64,000 nucleotides of DNA from assembly GCA_022818135.1 (NCBI GenBank), contig JAFMSR010000019.1, positions 2,760,357 to 2,824,356 on the forward strand, given 5' to 3'. Shown in pieces: positions 1-12,513 of the stretch (position 1 is the stretch's first letter; the number at the start of each line of letters is the position of its first letter). The notes under the pieces were generated by a model. That model did no database searches and was not told the DNA's origin. It saw only the letters and a list, made by a program, of their open reading frames with translations. This DNA comes from Saxidomus purpurata (lineage: Eukaryota > Mollusca > Bivalvia > Venerida > Veneridae). The position numbers and the translations under genes were made by a program.

Positions 1-1790
1 TATATAAAAAGTATCCAAAAAACGCTAACGTTCACTGAGTTATATCCATGTTGAAATATGTTTCAAAGGCTAACGTATCTTGAAAACTCCTCGTGTATAT
101 ATAAAATTATCTGATATCTTCTCTTGATATAGTTTTAATCTCCAACCATCCCTGGGTGCACTCTGCTAAGAATTTCCACTCTTTTTCCTATTTATAACCG
201 AATCAATTCACATGTACATGAAATCGACAGAAAAGCTTGTCTATTTCATCTGTCGAAACGTTTTATTTTTATTCGCCTATAACCCCCTGCACGTAACTGA
301 CACAAATCGATGTTTATTTCGCTTAATTGATTTCAAATCTTTGTTTATCTCAAGAAAACGGGGAAAATATTCAAATATTACCAAAACCTCAATTTATCGA
401 TAAAACTTCAAAACGTCCAATCTACAGATTATAATATCTTGTATTTTAGCTAAAATACCAACGAATAAATCCAAAAGAGTGCTGGTAAATACACGTGCAA
501 TTTTGTAATAGTATAACCAGTGTTAAATCCGTCCGTTTGTGCGTGCGTGCGCGTGCTTTTGAAAGACGTTGGGTTGTTTCAGATAGGGAAACAAGTTCTC
601 ACAAAGTCCGTAATTGTTCCATAGTGTGTCGAGAATTGAACTATTTCCTAGTTATTCACTGTAAGCGAATTCGATAAATACAAGTTTCTCCTATGCTTTC
701 ATTTTGTTATTCAAATTAGCACAACTTTCTCATTGACATATGTCATGAATTAGCCAATCGTGGCATCTGATTGGTCCTTATGCTTCGCTTCCCCACCCAT
801 ATGCTTCCCAGAGCTATTCCGACAGAACCGTTATTTTTAAATTACCGTATTTCTCATATATCTGCATAAACCGTCCGCGTTTCCTTTTCCGCCTTCCTAT
901 TTTCTCAAGATGCGAAGAAATAGAATTGTGTGTCTAGTAAAAACATTGATACACTAAATAAAATATGACAAGTCAATATTTGAATTCTGCACGCCGTATT
1001 AAAATTAAATCTTTAGAATTTATAGGATTACTGTTGGTTTTGCGCACAAAGGAAGGTTTAGAACCACTGTTGCATAAATAATCACCAAGTACACTAAAAT
1101 TTCTTTTATATCACTTTTTGATCGAGTAGACCCCCATTGTAACACTGAATGTATTTACCGTATTATGTGTAAGCAAACGGGGAAAACTAAATAAAATATT
1201 CAATAATGCGGAACGCTTACTTGAAAAGCAATAAAAAACTTTTTACACTTTTCATTGTCGCCCTATAACGGTGAAACGGTAGTTTAAAACGCATCATACT
1301 CGATGCATACATCATTTCTTTTCAAAGCTTTGATAAACCGTTCGTACATACATATATACTAGCCTGTGTTCAGGCTAGAAAATTACTCGTATGTTTCTAC
1401 GTGCAGTTAATGTAACATCCAGGAAAAATCTAAATGTAGTGTGTAAGTATTTTTAGAATCGGTTTTGTGACTTTCAAGTCAATATTTAATTTTTAAAGTA
1501 GCGAATGTTCGAATGCAGTATACACTATGTACATGTATACAGATATTGAAAAACAGCTATTTGTTTCTAAGACCCAAGTGATTTCACCCATGGGCAAGCT
1601 TTGAATATACAGACCACCCTGTGTTTATGACCACCTCTGAATTAAAAAAAAATATATTGAGAGTTGAGACCCGCAGGGAGAAACGGGACACTATATGTGA
1701 TTGAAGACCACCTGTATATTCAGGTCAGCTTCCCTTAGTGGTACTAGTATGTATGTTTACAGATGTGACAGTATAACCGTGGTAAAATGA
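1..1790. other. AT-rich intergenic DNA, nothing recognised
   Basis: No coding frame of convincing length or composition is seen on either strand. Stop codons are dense, and the two short open frames near 0.2-0.7 kb have no recognisable motif or splice context. No repeat unit was recognised. Confidence 0.5.
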
Positions 1791-1792
1791 CG

Positions 1793-1860
1793 CAGGTAGC
1801 TAAGTCGGTAGCTCGCTGCAGTGGTACATTGTAAGTGAAGGGTTCGAGCCGTATAGTGGT
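1793..1860 (+). repeat. tRNA-like SINE head (degenerate)
   Basis: An A-box-like stretch (TAGCTAAGTCGGTAGCTCG) is followed about 30 bases later by a B-box-like GGGTTCGAGCC. The acceptor stem does not pair well, so it is read as a tRNA-derived SINE head rather than a tRNA gene. Confidence 0.4.
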
Positions 1861-1866
1861 CATATC

Positions 1867-2138
1867 GTTGTTGTTGTTGTTGCTGTTGTTGTTGTATGAG
1901 TTTCACGTCTGTTCCAACCGTTTTTTGGTCATTCTAACAGGAGGGAAGTTTACCTAACCATCTTTCCGGGAAGAACCAGTACGAGACACCTAACAGCCAC
2001 TTTCTCACATGACGAGATATTGTCATTAGCAGGGCTCGAACCCATGACGCCAAATCTATGAGAGGTTACAGTGATTTCAAGTCAGCGACCCTAACCACTC
2101 ACCCACAGAGGCGGTCATGTAGATGTCCCACCTACTCA

Positions 2139-2163
<25 letters not shown>
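1867..2163 (-). repeat. tRNA-derived SINE (family S2) bounded by inverted trinucleotide repeats
   Basis: Read on the minus strand there is a tRNA-like head (A box around TGAGTGGTTAGGG, B box GGGTTCGAGCCC) and then a body shared with copies near 18.6, 44.6 and 56.9 kb; the body includes the 'ggttaggtaaac' and 'ccaaaaa' blocks. The copy is bracketed by (GTT)n at about 1867-1895 and (AAC)n at about 2138-2163, which are reverse complements of each other on the + strand. Confidence 0.6.
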
Positions 2164-2165
<2 letters not shown>

Positions 2166-2169
<4 letters not shown>

Positions 2170-4450
2170 CACAATGAAGACGTTAGACAATATAAACCTG
2201 GTTTAACTTAACCTGTGTTGGTCGTTGTTCCACTTTGTGTTTAATGTTCTTCTGACCAGCACACCCTAAACAACCTTTTTCGCAGTAGTTCGCCAGTCAC
2301 ATAGCTTCTATAACGTAGGAACAATTATTCGCTGTAAGCGGATTGTTTTGAAACCGAAGCGTTTCACAAGACATAGTATGGTGGCCGATTTGTGCCAGCT
2401 AAAATATTCTATTTCTTTCACTGAGGGTTTACAAACGGCAAAATGTTCTTGCTGTCGTTTTCATTTTACAGTTTTTGACCAGTTTATGGAAATATAGCAA
2501 CCAAATGAAAAACATATAAATATGTTAAAAATTTTAAAGTCCCAGGAGCACAAGTAGCTCTTATTTTACTAAGAACATTTTGTAACCGGCGTAAATACCT
2601 TTATTTTAGCCAAAAACATTCCTAAGCACAATGTTTTTAAACGAAATATAGCAAAGGACTGTTTTCAAGTTAGCAACTCTTTTCGTGAAGGACTGTTTTC
2701 AAGTTAGCAACTCTTTTCGTGAAGAAACAAATTGAATGCGAAAGAAAGGTTATGTCAATATTGTTTTAGAGAGAATAGAACATGGTTCTATCATTATCCT
2801 ATTAGTAAATTTATTTTTCAATATCCGTAAATTCAAAGGAATCCTGGGACTTTAATACATATAAAATTTTTCATCTTTCCACCGGGAGACATCTAGAGAC
2901 TTTTCATAAATTAACAATAATCTTATCAACGGACTAAATTAGCAGATAAACAACAGTTATTTTGAACATAAAAAAATGCTTTGATAACAGCATTCATGTT
3001 GGAGAATTTAGTCCACTCTAAATGGCTTCTGTGACTCATTGTTTTCGTATGATGGTTGACACTTAGAGTTTAATTCTTGTTCTCTTCCCCTTTAAAGCCC
3101 CGTTGTCGCTTGCTTATGATATACACGGATAGAATAATAGTAATAAATGTACTACTAGAATATGGGACTGTGTTCTATTTACTCTATCGAAGAATAATGT
3201 ACATTTTTTTACTTAAAAGCCGCTTCCGAATTTTCACCGATCACTTCAAGCGGTAAACACAGTATTCTCCCTTGATTACAATCCGTGTGGGAAAAATCGT
3301 TTGTTCCCCTTTACACAATCTTTTAACGATAGCAGAACATCGTTCGCCGCACAGACTCATAACGTGCATCACAGCTAGATTTCATGGCCAACATATGGAC
3401 GGAACATGTTAGAATATATCTTTTTATTATTCATTCTGCTTTGCGTGTTTTATTTTGCTTGCGCATGTTGAGGGGTTATTTTGCTTATCAAACGGACTTT
3501 AATTTATATATGTTTAATTTAAAATTGTTTATGCATTTGAAAAGTAAGTGTGCAATTCACACGATATTTATAATACTTTTGCGCCGAAAACAGACCATGC
3601 TTTATTCCCCACTCGTGCACGTGTAAATTGCACACGGAAAACCTGATGCTTATTTTTGTTTCATTTCTGTATTTCCCCCTATCCCACTCACACATGCAAC
3701 GACACGGAAAGAATAGGGAGATTTCAGGACTTATGGATTTAAGCAGTATGTAATACACAATAATGTCAGTTTAACTGTCCATCCGTCTGTCCTTTAGTCT
3801 ACCGTTCGCATAGTCAAGTTTAAGCCCCGCCCCCCCCCCCTTTTCGCATCCGTTGGAATGTCTCCCAGTCGAATGCGATACCATCAAGAACTGGTTTTCA
3901 GTTTAATCAACAAAACAAATCAGAATTAAGAAAATATACAACGTTTATTATCCTATAACCTTAAATTTTCGTAAATCGTTCACTTGGCCGCAAAAAGACA
4001 CGGGGATCGAGTTAACACATGTTCCCATTTCACACATTCAATACAAAAACTGATGTAAAAGAGCAAACAAATTTTCATCAAAGTCACCAAGGATGCGCAA
4101 AATGTTAACAGATAAAGAAAATTTATAGCTACAATAGAATTCCATAGAAATTTGTAGAATTTAACAGGCCCATTTTTCTTCTGACACAATGCTTTCAACT
4201 TTGATAAATGATCAGCGGTGACCGCGCATTGAAAAGACTGCTTTGTACGTATTTTATATTTTTATTGTATATCCCGGGTATTTAATATTTTATTTAATAT
4301 ATTTATTGTGAAACGAATTTGTTTTGAAAAAATTAAATTAAGCGATGCTACGCGAAAACCAACATAGTGTTACCTTATTTCTCAGCGTTTAGCGTTTGTT
4401 TTAACAGAACCCAAGTAATGTAGCTGTTTAAACAGACTAAAGCGGTCAAG
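2166..4450. other. Intergenic DNA with a 34-bp tandem duplication and a C-run
   Basis: A 34-base unit is repeated exactly at 2654-2687 and 2688-2721. A run of C lies near 3829-3840. No gene or larger repeat was recognised; short open frames here lack any motif. Confidence 0.5.
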
Positions 4451-4477
4451 TATGTATGTATTTTTTTTTATAGTTTT

Positions 4478-4740
4478 ATCGTTGGAACCAGATACTCCAT
4501 ATGACCAACGCCCCAGAGGAGTTTAGTTATTTTCGGTTCCTGGGGAAAGTGCAAGATACCGAACGCGTCCCGTTCCAAAGACACCCCTGGTTCTTTAAAT
4601 GTCCGGTTTACAGTACCGATACATCGTTTCTCGGTTTTAGGTATCATGCGAAAGACCATTGCATTGTAGCTATGTTAGTGGAGGGGCAGGGGATCGAACC
4701 TGTGATCCCTGGAAAGCGGTCAATGTTCAGACAGTGTTTT
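4478..4740 (-). repeat. tRNA-derived SINE (family S1), minus copy
   Basis: Read on the minus strand, a head with B box GGTTCGATCCCC (near 4690-4705) is followed by a body matching the plus-strand copy at 19,107-19,395. Shared blocks are 'aagaaccagg', 'tatcttgcact' and the tail 'cgttggtcatatg'. Two diverged copies in opposite orientation with the same order of blocks support a real SINE family. Confidence 0.6.
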
Positions 4741-4837
4741 AAATCGCAGGTGTTTTGTTACCTTACATGGTTTAACGACCGCTCCGACAGTAAACATAAC
4801 CGTCGTTTATTTGAAGGAGTGATACTGGACTTCCGTC

Positions 4838-4930
4838 CTCTGTAAGAACCTGCCAACTTACTGCTTGTAGCGAAGCTCGAACCCACGACCTTCAATCGGC
4901 AAGAAGATGTTCTTACTACATGCATGAATA
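4838..4930 (-). repeat. SINE S2 fragment
   Basis: Minus strand shows a GGGTTCGAGC B-box core and the 'gttggcag' body block found in the other S2 copies. The copy is short and diverged, and lies next to the S1 copy. Confidence 0.4.
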
Positions 4931-5563
4931 ATGCACTGTTTTTTACCCTACTGAACCCTTCTCTCATGTTTGTAAAAAAAATCGGAGATGGTCTTTAAAC
5001 AAAGGTTTGCCTGTCAGTGTTTACATGTTTCACATGAATATAACTGTCAGTCTATGTTTATAATATACATAATGCTACTTTTCTCATGGCGAGGCTCATT
5101 TCTATAATTTCAAAATACATATGTAACTCCGGTGATCACCCAGGTCGTGAAATATTAATGAAGTTTTTTTTGTGTGTATGTGTTGAAAGCTTATAACATC
5201 TGCCCAGTCATTCTATCCGCAGCTTCCCCTTTACCGGTATGTGTATAATATTCCTTATATCTCATTTTTGAAAGACAAATAAAATGAAGTGGTTTGAATG
5301 TATAATTACATTTTACATCTTTTATACCTATGTTAATCCACTTCCATGCCGTTTGAACGGTGACACGGCCAGTTTATACTAATGTGTTTAGTTCGATTAC
5401 GAAGCTAATTGGGTCGCTCTGGAGACACCTCCTTAATGGAACCAGTCGATTATCAGAGAGAGAATAAGCAGTTGTGACTGAATGGGCTGAGGTTCTTGTG
5501 GCAGCAAATATTTCACCTGAAGGCACGCGTCAAGATGACAGACAGGTGATCGAAGCCTGGACC

Positions 5564-5750
5564 TTGGCTGGCCGGCTGGCCGGCTGGCTGGCTGGCTGGC
5601 CAGAAGAAATATTCAATGTATAAGAAAGGATAAAAGGAATGAAATAATAAATGAACGCACGAATGAACGGAAAATAATTGAATGAAAGAATAAATGCTCG
5701 GATGAATGAATATAAATGTACGAACGAACGTACGAACGAATGAATGAAAA
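5564..5750. repeat. GGCT microsatellite and degenerate GAAT/GAAC tetranucleotides
   Basis: About 5564-5602 is a (GGCT)n tract with two GGCC interruptions. About 5638-5750 is a degenerate array of GAAT, GAAC and GAAA words. Both are simple sequence. Confidence 0.7.
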
Positions 5751-6261
5751 GTTTTAATTATCGACTATTATCATTTTTGATGGTTCAATCAAAGATATCA
5801 CTGCTTTCCTTGGTGACAGATGGTTTTTGCAGTCGGCACTTTAAACAGAAGATATTAATATATAATCACTAATTCGACAGATGGAAACACATCACCTTGT
5901 TATTGTTTTCATACGAAAAAATTATCAGACAAGTTTGTAAGCGCATATGTTCGCATTAGCACCGCCTTTCACCTTTAATTGGATAATGCATTATTTATTT
6001 ATAATTCAGTAGTTGCTGATATTCTTCATGTTTATCAAACGACTGTCACTTCAAGAAAACCTGTTGTGTTTTTTTCTGTAAATGTGACTAAAGAAATTGC
6101 ATTTTTTTCAAAGAACAATTCATTTTCATATTTGTATCTTTTACGGGATTGACTACCTTTTAAACGTTTCAGTTTTTAAGCAGATTCAATTTCAAGTATC
6201 ATGTGGTTATTTACTGCTGGAGTTTACAAGTACTCGCAAAGTTGTCCAGGTTCAGGTCCAG

Positions 6262-6345
6262 GTCCACTTCCGCTGACGGACTACATGAACCTATGACCGG
6301 CAGATTAAGAGTCCGACGCTCTGACTTTACCACGCCTCATGCTAG
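6262..6345 (-). repeat. tRNA-like SINE head
   Basis: On the minus strand a tRNA-like segment (GGTAAAGTCAGAGC, then CGGACTCTTAATC, then a GGTTC B-box core) is visible. The stems are imperfect and no mature tRNA fold is convincing, so it is called a degenerate tRNA-derived repeat. Confidence 0.35.
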
Positions 6346-6439
6346 GCCACACCTCTCCCCCACATACTTTATTTATTTATTCTTTTTTCTTTTCTGTTAA
6401 GTTCTCTGCTGTGTTGGTTTGATAATTTCTGGTCTATTT

Positions 6440-6640
6440 TGTTTAATTCTGTGATATCTTTTGACCAATCCGTTCTGCTCAATCCGTTCTGCTCAATCCG
6501 TTCTGTTCCGCCCTGCCCTGCCCTGCCCTGCCAAGTCCTATTATGTTCTTTATTCTGTGTTGTTCTAATTTCTAATTTACTCTGTCCTTTGTCCTGTACT
6601 CATTTTCTCACTCTGTTCTGTTATGTTCTGTTACGGCGAA
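6440..6640. repeat. Degenerate TTCTG/CCCTG pentanucleotide repeat
   Basis: Repeated words 'ccgttctg', 'ccctg' and 'tgttctgttatg' recur across the interval. A similar sequence recurs near 18,395-18,600 immediately before an S2 SINE copy. Confidence 0.55.
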
Positions 6641-6989
6641 CGAGTCCGCAGTGTCGCAAAAAATTACTAACAAACAATCTCGGAAGCCATACTTGATATC
6701 TTCCTGAAACGGCAAATTGTTTTTGAAAATTCCATAAAATATTCATGCCGTGTTGTCATAGTTTCATGGAACATTTTCTCGTGATTTTCTTCACTTTTTT
6801 ATTTTTCCGTCGCAATAACCTTATTTGATTTTGCCTGTCATGATTCCTGGTATTCTTTGTTTGTCATGTCTAATTTAAGAATGTCAATGCTTTTTTACAC
6901 CGAAGTGCAGTGAGGGACTTATTACATTACAAGAATCATCGGTATGGCAAGCCACTTTACTATTCATTCCAAAAATAAGATGTCTTTCT

Positions 6990-7575
6990 AATTTCAAAGA
7001 GATATGTTTCTTTTTGATACAGAAATCTCTTTCACGCTGAGAGATATCTTTATCGCAAGCCATTTCACTGTTTATACCTAAAAGAGATATCTTTCTAATT
7101 TCAAAGAAATGTCTTTTGTTTTAATAGAGATATCTCTTTCCCGCTAAGAGATATCTTTGTATCACAGAAAGATATCTTCTGAACTTTGACAGATATTTCT
7201 TATACTAAAAAATATATCTGTTTAACATCATTTGAGATATTTTTCTTTTTTTTAGAGAAACTTGAATTTAGGGACCTGTTAAGAACCTTTGATGTTCACC
7301 CAAAAATACAAATGAGAATAAATATTTTCTTTTTTAATTAATCTTTTTTAATCTGTGCTGCTTAGACAAATGTACCCTAAATATTCATTCCCGGGACCAT
7401 AATTCGAAAGTATCAAGTGCCCGCTTTTATTCATGGTCTCGAAAAACGACCGCATATGGGAGATATCAAGATGGCATAAAAATCTTGTACCGACGGTATG
7501 AGAGATATCTCTCATGCAGTTTTGCAGAGACTTCTTTGTAAAATGAAAAGATATCTTTCTAATGAAAAGAGATAT
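6990..7575. repeat. Cluster of palindromic AGATATCT words
   Basis: The self-complementary AGATATCT, usually embedded in 'gagatatctttc' or 'agagatatctctt', and close variants recur between about 6,990 and 7,250 and again between 7,440 and 7,575, in both effective orientations. No coding frame explains it. It may be a degenerate tandem or inverted-repeat element. Confidence 0.5.
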
Positions 7576-8213
7576 TTCTTCAACGACCATCATAATGTTA
7601 ACTTTCATCGAAACTTATTTACGTTGCTTTGGAAACAAAATTAAAACACCACAAACTTATAAATTAACAATGGAGAGTTTCAAAACTTTCGACACGTGGG
7701 TATCAGACAAAAATAGTAGTATGCACATTGTCATTTTTCCAGGTGAATAAAAACATGAGGACTGTTATGGAAGTAGACATATTGCACACCGTACCACAGT
7801 GCCTTTATCATCTGGGACTGAATTGTAAGCAGGGCGTTCTTGGTTTTTTTTTCATTCTTCAATTTTCGTTGAACAGCAAATGTTCCATCCATAACAACAT
7901 CTATTCGTGTCCACACAAAAACTTTAAAAACCCAAGTTCACGTAACTTCCTTTTTTTTTTTTACAAAAAAAAATAAATGTGCTTGTTTACTGTAAATTGT
8001 TTTTGCGTGTTTGCACGCAGACTAATTCGCGAATTTAAATTCTAACACTGTTGAAAATTTCTCCCTATAACAAGATTTGAGCGTGATATACCTGACAAGT
8101 ATACAAGACGTCCGGAACTATTTTGTGTATTTTCCTCCAGAGTAATTTCCCCAAAAACCATAAAAATTTCCCTCCGTTAAACTTGAAATGTGTCTTCGGT
8201 TATGAATAACTGT

Positions 8214-8632
8214 AAAGTATGACCTTGACTTACAAGTTGGCATCATCAGACTTTTGCGACATCATGAGCATCATCAATCGTGAACGTTTGATGAAGAATC
8301 TTAAAAATGGCGTAAGAAAATCTAAGTACAAAAAGCGGTATAACTCTAATATGACCTTGACCTGCAAATTGGCAACAATCCCTTATGTCACAAGCGGCAA
8401 TTTAGTTACTGAGATCCTAAAAATGGCAATGATCCCAACTAGTTTTATGACAAAATCCAAGTTCAAAAAGGAAAATAACCTTAATGGCGGCATACCCATT
8501 TGTCATAAGCAATACAAGTGAGTTTGATACAGAAATCTTAAATGGCAGGTATAGCAATGTTAAGTTTATATGACACCGACAGACAGGACATTTGCGATCC
8601 TATGTATCGCCTTTTCCCCCAAAAGGCCACCC
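8214..8632 (+). repeat. Dispersed repeat, copy 1
   Basis: Recurring phrases ('tgaccttgac', 'aaattggca', 'caagtacaaaaag', 'ataactct') end in a block 'gacatttgcgatcc ... atcgccttttc' that is shared with 9,230-9,690. A 100-codon open frame inside consists of these repeated phrases and is not a gene. Confidence 0.5.
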
Positions 8633-9229
8633 CAAGGGCACAAAAATGGTAGGGGGGGTTAAAAGGTATTTGGCTCTGAGGTGATTACTAAACACGTTAA
8701 ATTACCATATATTTTGAGGACGTCCGGTGCTCAGTTATCACACTGTTTCGGCAAAACGCACTGGCTCAATTTAGAGTAATTTTCCAACTAACTAACGAAC
8801 CGGCTCCAATAAAAAATGGCTGATTTAGTAAACAAACCCAACTATAACGATCGTGTATCCTTCATGAGAAAGCGTTGTTAGTCGGCTTGAATAGGTATGT
8901 GTTATGAATTGAACGAACAAAACACCCAACTGTAAAATATGACCTTGTTTTTAACGTACCCATTAAAAATACAACTTGGCCCAATTGACGATACAACGAA
9001 TGTTCCTTCCTGTTTCACGGTCATTTTCAAGGAACAATTACAAATCTAAAAGTATCTTCGGCACTGTGTTTTCTTAGAATAACTTTTAAATATCATCTTT
9101 CCAAAAGGCGATTGACACGTTTAAAGCTGCTCGCTTGAAAACCATTGAAATTCTTAAGAAAATAAAGGCTAGAATTAAAAAAGATTAGGTAGGAATTCCA
9201 AAATCGATTGAAAGGTTACAAAAAGGGGT

Positions 9230-9690
9230 ATAACTCTGTCAAAATTTAATGACCTGGATCTACCAAAATTGGCGATTTACAACTTTAAGAAATTACTAAA
9301 CTGAGAGCGAACGCTTTAGTTTTTTTTTGCCTCTGTCTTAACCGCGATGCAATAATCAAGCAGTTAGACTAGATGAAATATCTAATAATTCGGAAAGTGG
9401 AAAAGTATATATTCCCAACGTTTAGTTTTCATGACAAAATCCAAGTACAAAAAGGGGCATAACTTTGTCAAATATTTGACACTTGATACTACACAATAGT
9501 ACCTAGGCGCCATTATTAAAACACGTAAAACCCAAAGAGAATTTGTCAATAAGCAAGTACAAGTGTAAAGTTTGATAAAGAAATTTTCTTAAGCGAATGG
9601 CAAAGGTATAGCCAATGTTAAGTTTATCAGTGACGGACCGAGCGGACGGACCCGACGGACATTTGCGATCCCTGGATCATCGCCTTTTCT
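9230..9690 (+). repeat. Dispersed repeat, copy 2
   Basis: Same order of blocks as 8,214-8,632: 'aaaggggtataactctgtc', 'gacctggatc', 'aaattggcg', 'atgacaaaatccaagtac', then 'gacatttgcgatcc ... atcgccttttc'. Diverged, with indels. No coding potential. Confidence 0.5.
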
Positions 9691-9889
9691 CCCTAAATAT
9701 TTTTTTAAGAGAGGGGTACAAGGTGACAAAACACTTTGGCGATAAGAGATTCTCTTATGTTGTAATTGTAAAGTTGGGGGGATGGTAAAAAGGTTATTGT
9801 TGTATTGTCAATTGGGCTTGAATCTTGATTTTTAAATGGTTAATTTCCAAAGGTGATTACTCTTTTTCCAATTCTAAACACAGTTAATT

Positions 9890-10500
9890 AATAAATTTGA
9901 GCAACCATGAATTTGTTCGGGGCTTTTACGTGGATCGGGGGCTCAGTTATACTAAACACTTATTTTAAATTCATCCCAGTCCATTTTAAATGCATAAAAA
10001 AGTCAAAGCATAGCGATGCATGTTTTACGCTCAAGTGCACTTCACCAAAGAGCATTTTGAGTGCACTAGCTGCGTACTTGAAGTTTTACCTTGGTGCACT
10101 TTATGTACACAAATGTGTCAAGATTTGTTTACACAATGATGTACATCACACAAAGATATCTCAGATCCTTGGTCGTATAACGATTTTTATGCTTTTTAAA
10201 GATATCATAAGTGGTTTTGATTTTAAGGCATTTAAAATCATTTAAATTCAACATTTCGTATTATGAAGTAAGAAAAGAAATCGATATAACAAATTTTAAA
10301 TTATGTTATAGAACGAATTTTTAAATCTTGATACAACGAAATTTTAAAAGCTGTTACAACGAGAATTGATAGCCGTTGTAGCGAGATTTTATCTTGTTCT
10401 AACGACAATCTCGTTTATAACGATATGAAAATTGTTATAACGACATTTTGTCTGGTTACAACGATTTGTGAAATGTCTTGTAACGATTTGAAAAAATCTG
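9890..10500. repeat. Degenerate repeat of 'ttayaacga' words
   Basis: From about 10,260 to 10,490 the words 'tacaacga', 'tataacga', 'ctaacga' and 'gtagcga' recur every 20-30 bases separated by T/A-rich spacers. The 112-codon open frame at 9,907-10,245 matches nothing I recognise and is not called as a gene. Confidence 0.4.
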
Positions 10501-12115
10501 AGTGAAAAGACATCCGTACTAGAATAATAGTTTCTGCCATGAGCACGCGGTTCACATCGAAATATCCGTCACCGAGGATAACTGTTTTGGCGGGTACAAG
10601 GCCATGCCTTCCATCTGAACAAAATATTCCACGATAGAAGCGTTTTCTTGCATAACGTCTTGCACTTTAATTAAAGCAGACATTCAGGTCTTGTGTTTGG
10701 GGAAAGCGACGTCACTATGTTAATAACGTTCCGTCACAAGTAATTTACGAGAGTCGTCTGGCATAGGTGGGGTGCCAGACCGATTTTTCCAGCATGGGTA
10801 AAATCACCGGAAATGCCGATCCGATATGCAAGAATGTTAAATCTTGATAATGTGACGTAACTTACCATTGAAATACAATGAAAGAAAGAGTGGACATTTT
10901 GTCTGACAGCAAGCTTTGGTAACAAGTTCAATACTTACCTTAAATGTAGGCCTATTTACTGCAAAGGAAATGTTTGCGCTTGAAGTTGCTAAATTAATTA
11001 CGCATTTGGACAGATTTTATGATAGCAGTTTTTACATCTGTCCGAAAAGGTGTTTCTCTTTTTTCTAAAAATCGCGCGCAAAGGAAAGATTAGAGGGAAT
11101 TACATGAAATATTCAACAGCATGGCCCAATCATTTTCTGTTGATGTACAATGATGATGTGCGCATAAGATTTCGTGATGAGTCTTTCGTTAGTTTACTGT
11201 TTCCAAACAACAGAAAGAATATTTCATCTTATGAGGCCTAGCTTGACATAGACGATACCGATATCCACGGACATTCGTCAATAAATTATTCATGACCGCG
11301 TTGTATAGAAACGCGGTAAAAAGAAAATTTCATTTCGGAAGCAGTGAATAATAGATGAGTTCTTAACACGAAATGCACGCTGAAATAATGTAATTGTTAG
11401 CGAACTGGATAGATAAATAAGATTAGCCAAACTTTACAACGTAAAACAAAAATAAAGCGTATACATATGGCCGTCTTTGTTTAAGCTAGATCGTTTCAAG
11501 AACGGTATTTCATCATTCCACCATAAAGGGTCACGGATGATATATAACTCCATCCTGAAAGTAAATTAAAGCACACGCCTCTTATTAAATTGTTTTCTAA
11601 TTAAGATTTTGCACCGAAGTTATTGTCTTCATCAGCGTGGAATTTTTTCCGCATTGATAGGCACACGCTTCGAGGCTTTAAAGGCACATAACCCCATTCT
11701 ATGACACAAAATATTTGATTTGAAATGACAGAAAGGTACAAAGAATTGGAGGCAATATTTGCTTTTTTGGTCGTCTTTGTTGCCATGAAGTTATCAAGGA
11801 TTATTCGGCAACCCCGCCCCAACAAAAAGAAAACCATCAAAAATGTTTGAAATAGAAAACAAAACCAAAAAAAACACACAAAAAAGAACAGAAAAAAGGA
11901 AGGAAAGCTAGTTTTGATTCCTAGATACAAAAAGTCAAGTCGTACATTCATAGTTTATTTCAGTCGTATGTACTTGTTGAAGTAACGTGTATGTATGCGG
12001 CACCCAAACAGGTGATCTTAGTTTAAAAAAAAAGACTTGTGGCCTAGAGGCATTGTTGGACGTAAACAACACGGTTTTCACACAGAATGTTTTTCAGGGT
12101 GCATAAATTGACATT
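10500..12115. other. Intergenic DNA, nothing recognised
   Basis: No gene, RNA or repeat family was recognised. A minus-strand open frame at 11,601-11,951 is driven by an A-rich/T-rich low-complexity tract (11,820-11,905) and has no domain. Confidence 0.45.
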
Positions 12116-12117
12116 AC

Positions 12118-12230
12118 TATCGGATCTTCTGACTTCCTATTTCTTTAAATAGGGGTGTTTTGCAGAATTGTGATCTAGAAATCCTCATCAGGTGACTTTT
12201 CATTTGTCGTCTGCTGCTTGGAAACGTTGT
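12118..12230. repeat. Dispersed repeat shared with 19,767-19,900
   Basis: The blocks 'gatcttctgacttcc', 'tctttaaataggggtgttttg', 'agaa(t/c)tgtg' and 'tttgtcgtctgc' appear in the same order near 19,767-19,900. Diverged two-copy repeat with no coding content. Confidence 0.5.
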
Positions 12231-12369
12231 TGTTTGAACGGTATACATGTATATTTTGTGCGAATGGGTAATTTGGACAGAGGATAAATATATAGCGAAA
12301 CTCAGAGTCTTCCTTAGAATAAATTCTTTAAAATATTTCTCAGGGAATAATAAGTATAACTGATTTTTG

Positions 12370-12513
12370 GTTAAAACAACCCTTTAATTCAAATTTTCGG
12401 CCTTTTTTCTAAGCTTGTCAAAAAGATGGTCCACGTGTAAATTGTAAAATTGCAGACAAATTTCTTGAAAAAGGCAGTATTGCCGACAATTTGAATTAAA
12501 GAGTTGTTTTAAC
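12370..12513. repeat. Short inverted-repeat element (MITE-like)
   Basis: Left arm begins GTTAAAACAACCCTTTAATTC and right arm ends with the matching GAATTAAAGAGTTGTTTTAAC. Arms of about 30 bases flank a roughly 80-base interior. Terminal inverted repeats without a coding frame suggest a MITE or hairpin element. Confidence 0.55.

Noticed and set aside
8219..8521. 100-codon open frame as a gene
   Set aside because: It consists of phrases repeated in the dispersed repeat that recurs at 9.2-9.7 kb.
9907..10245. 112-codon open frame as a gene
   Set aside because: No recognisable domain, no splice or promoter context, and it sits among degenerate repeats.
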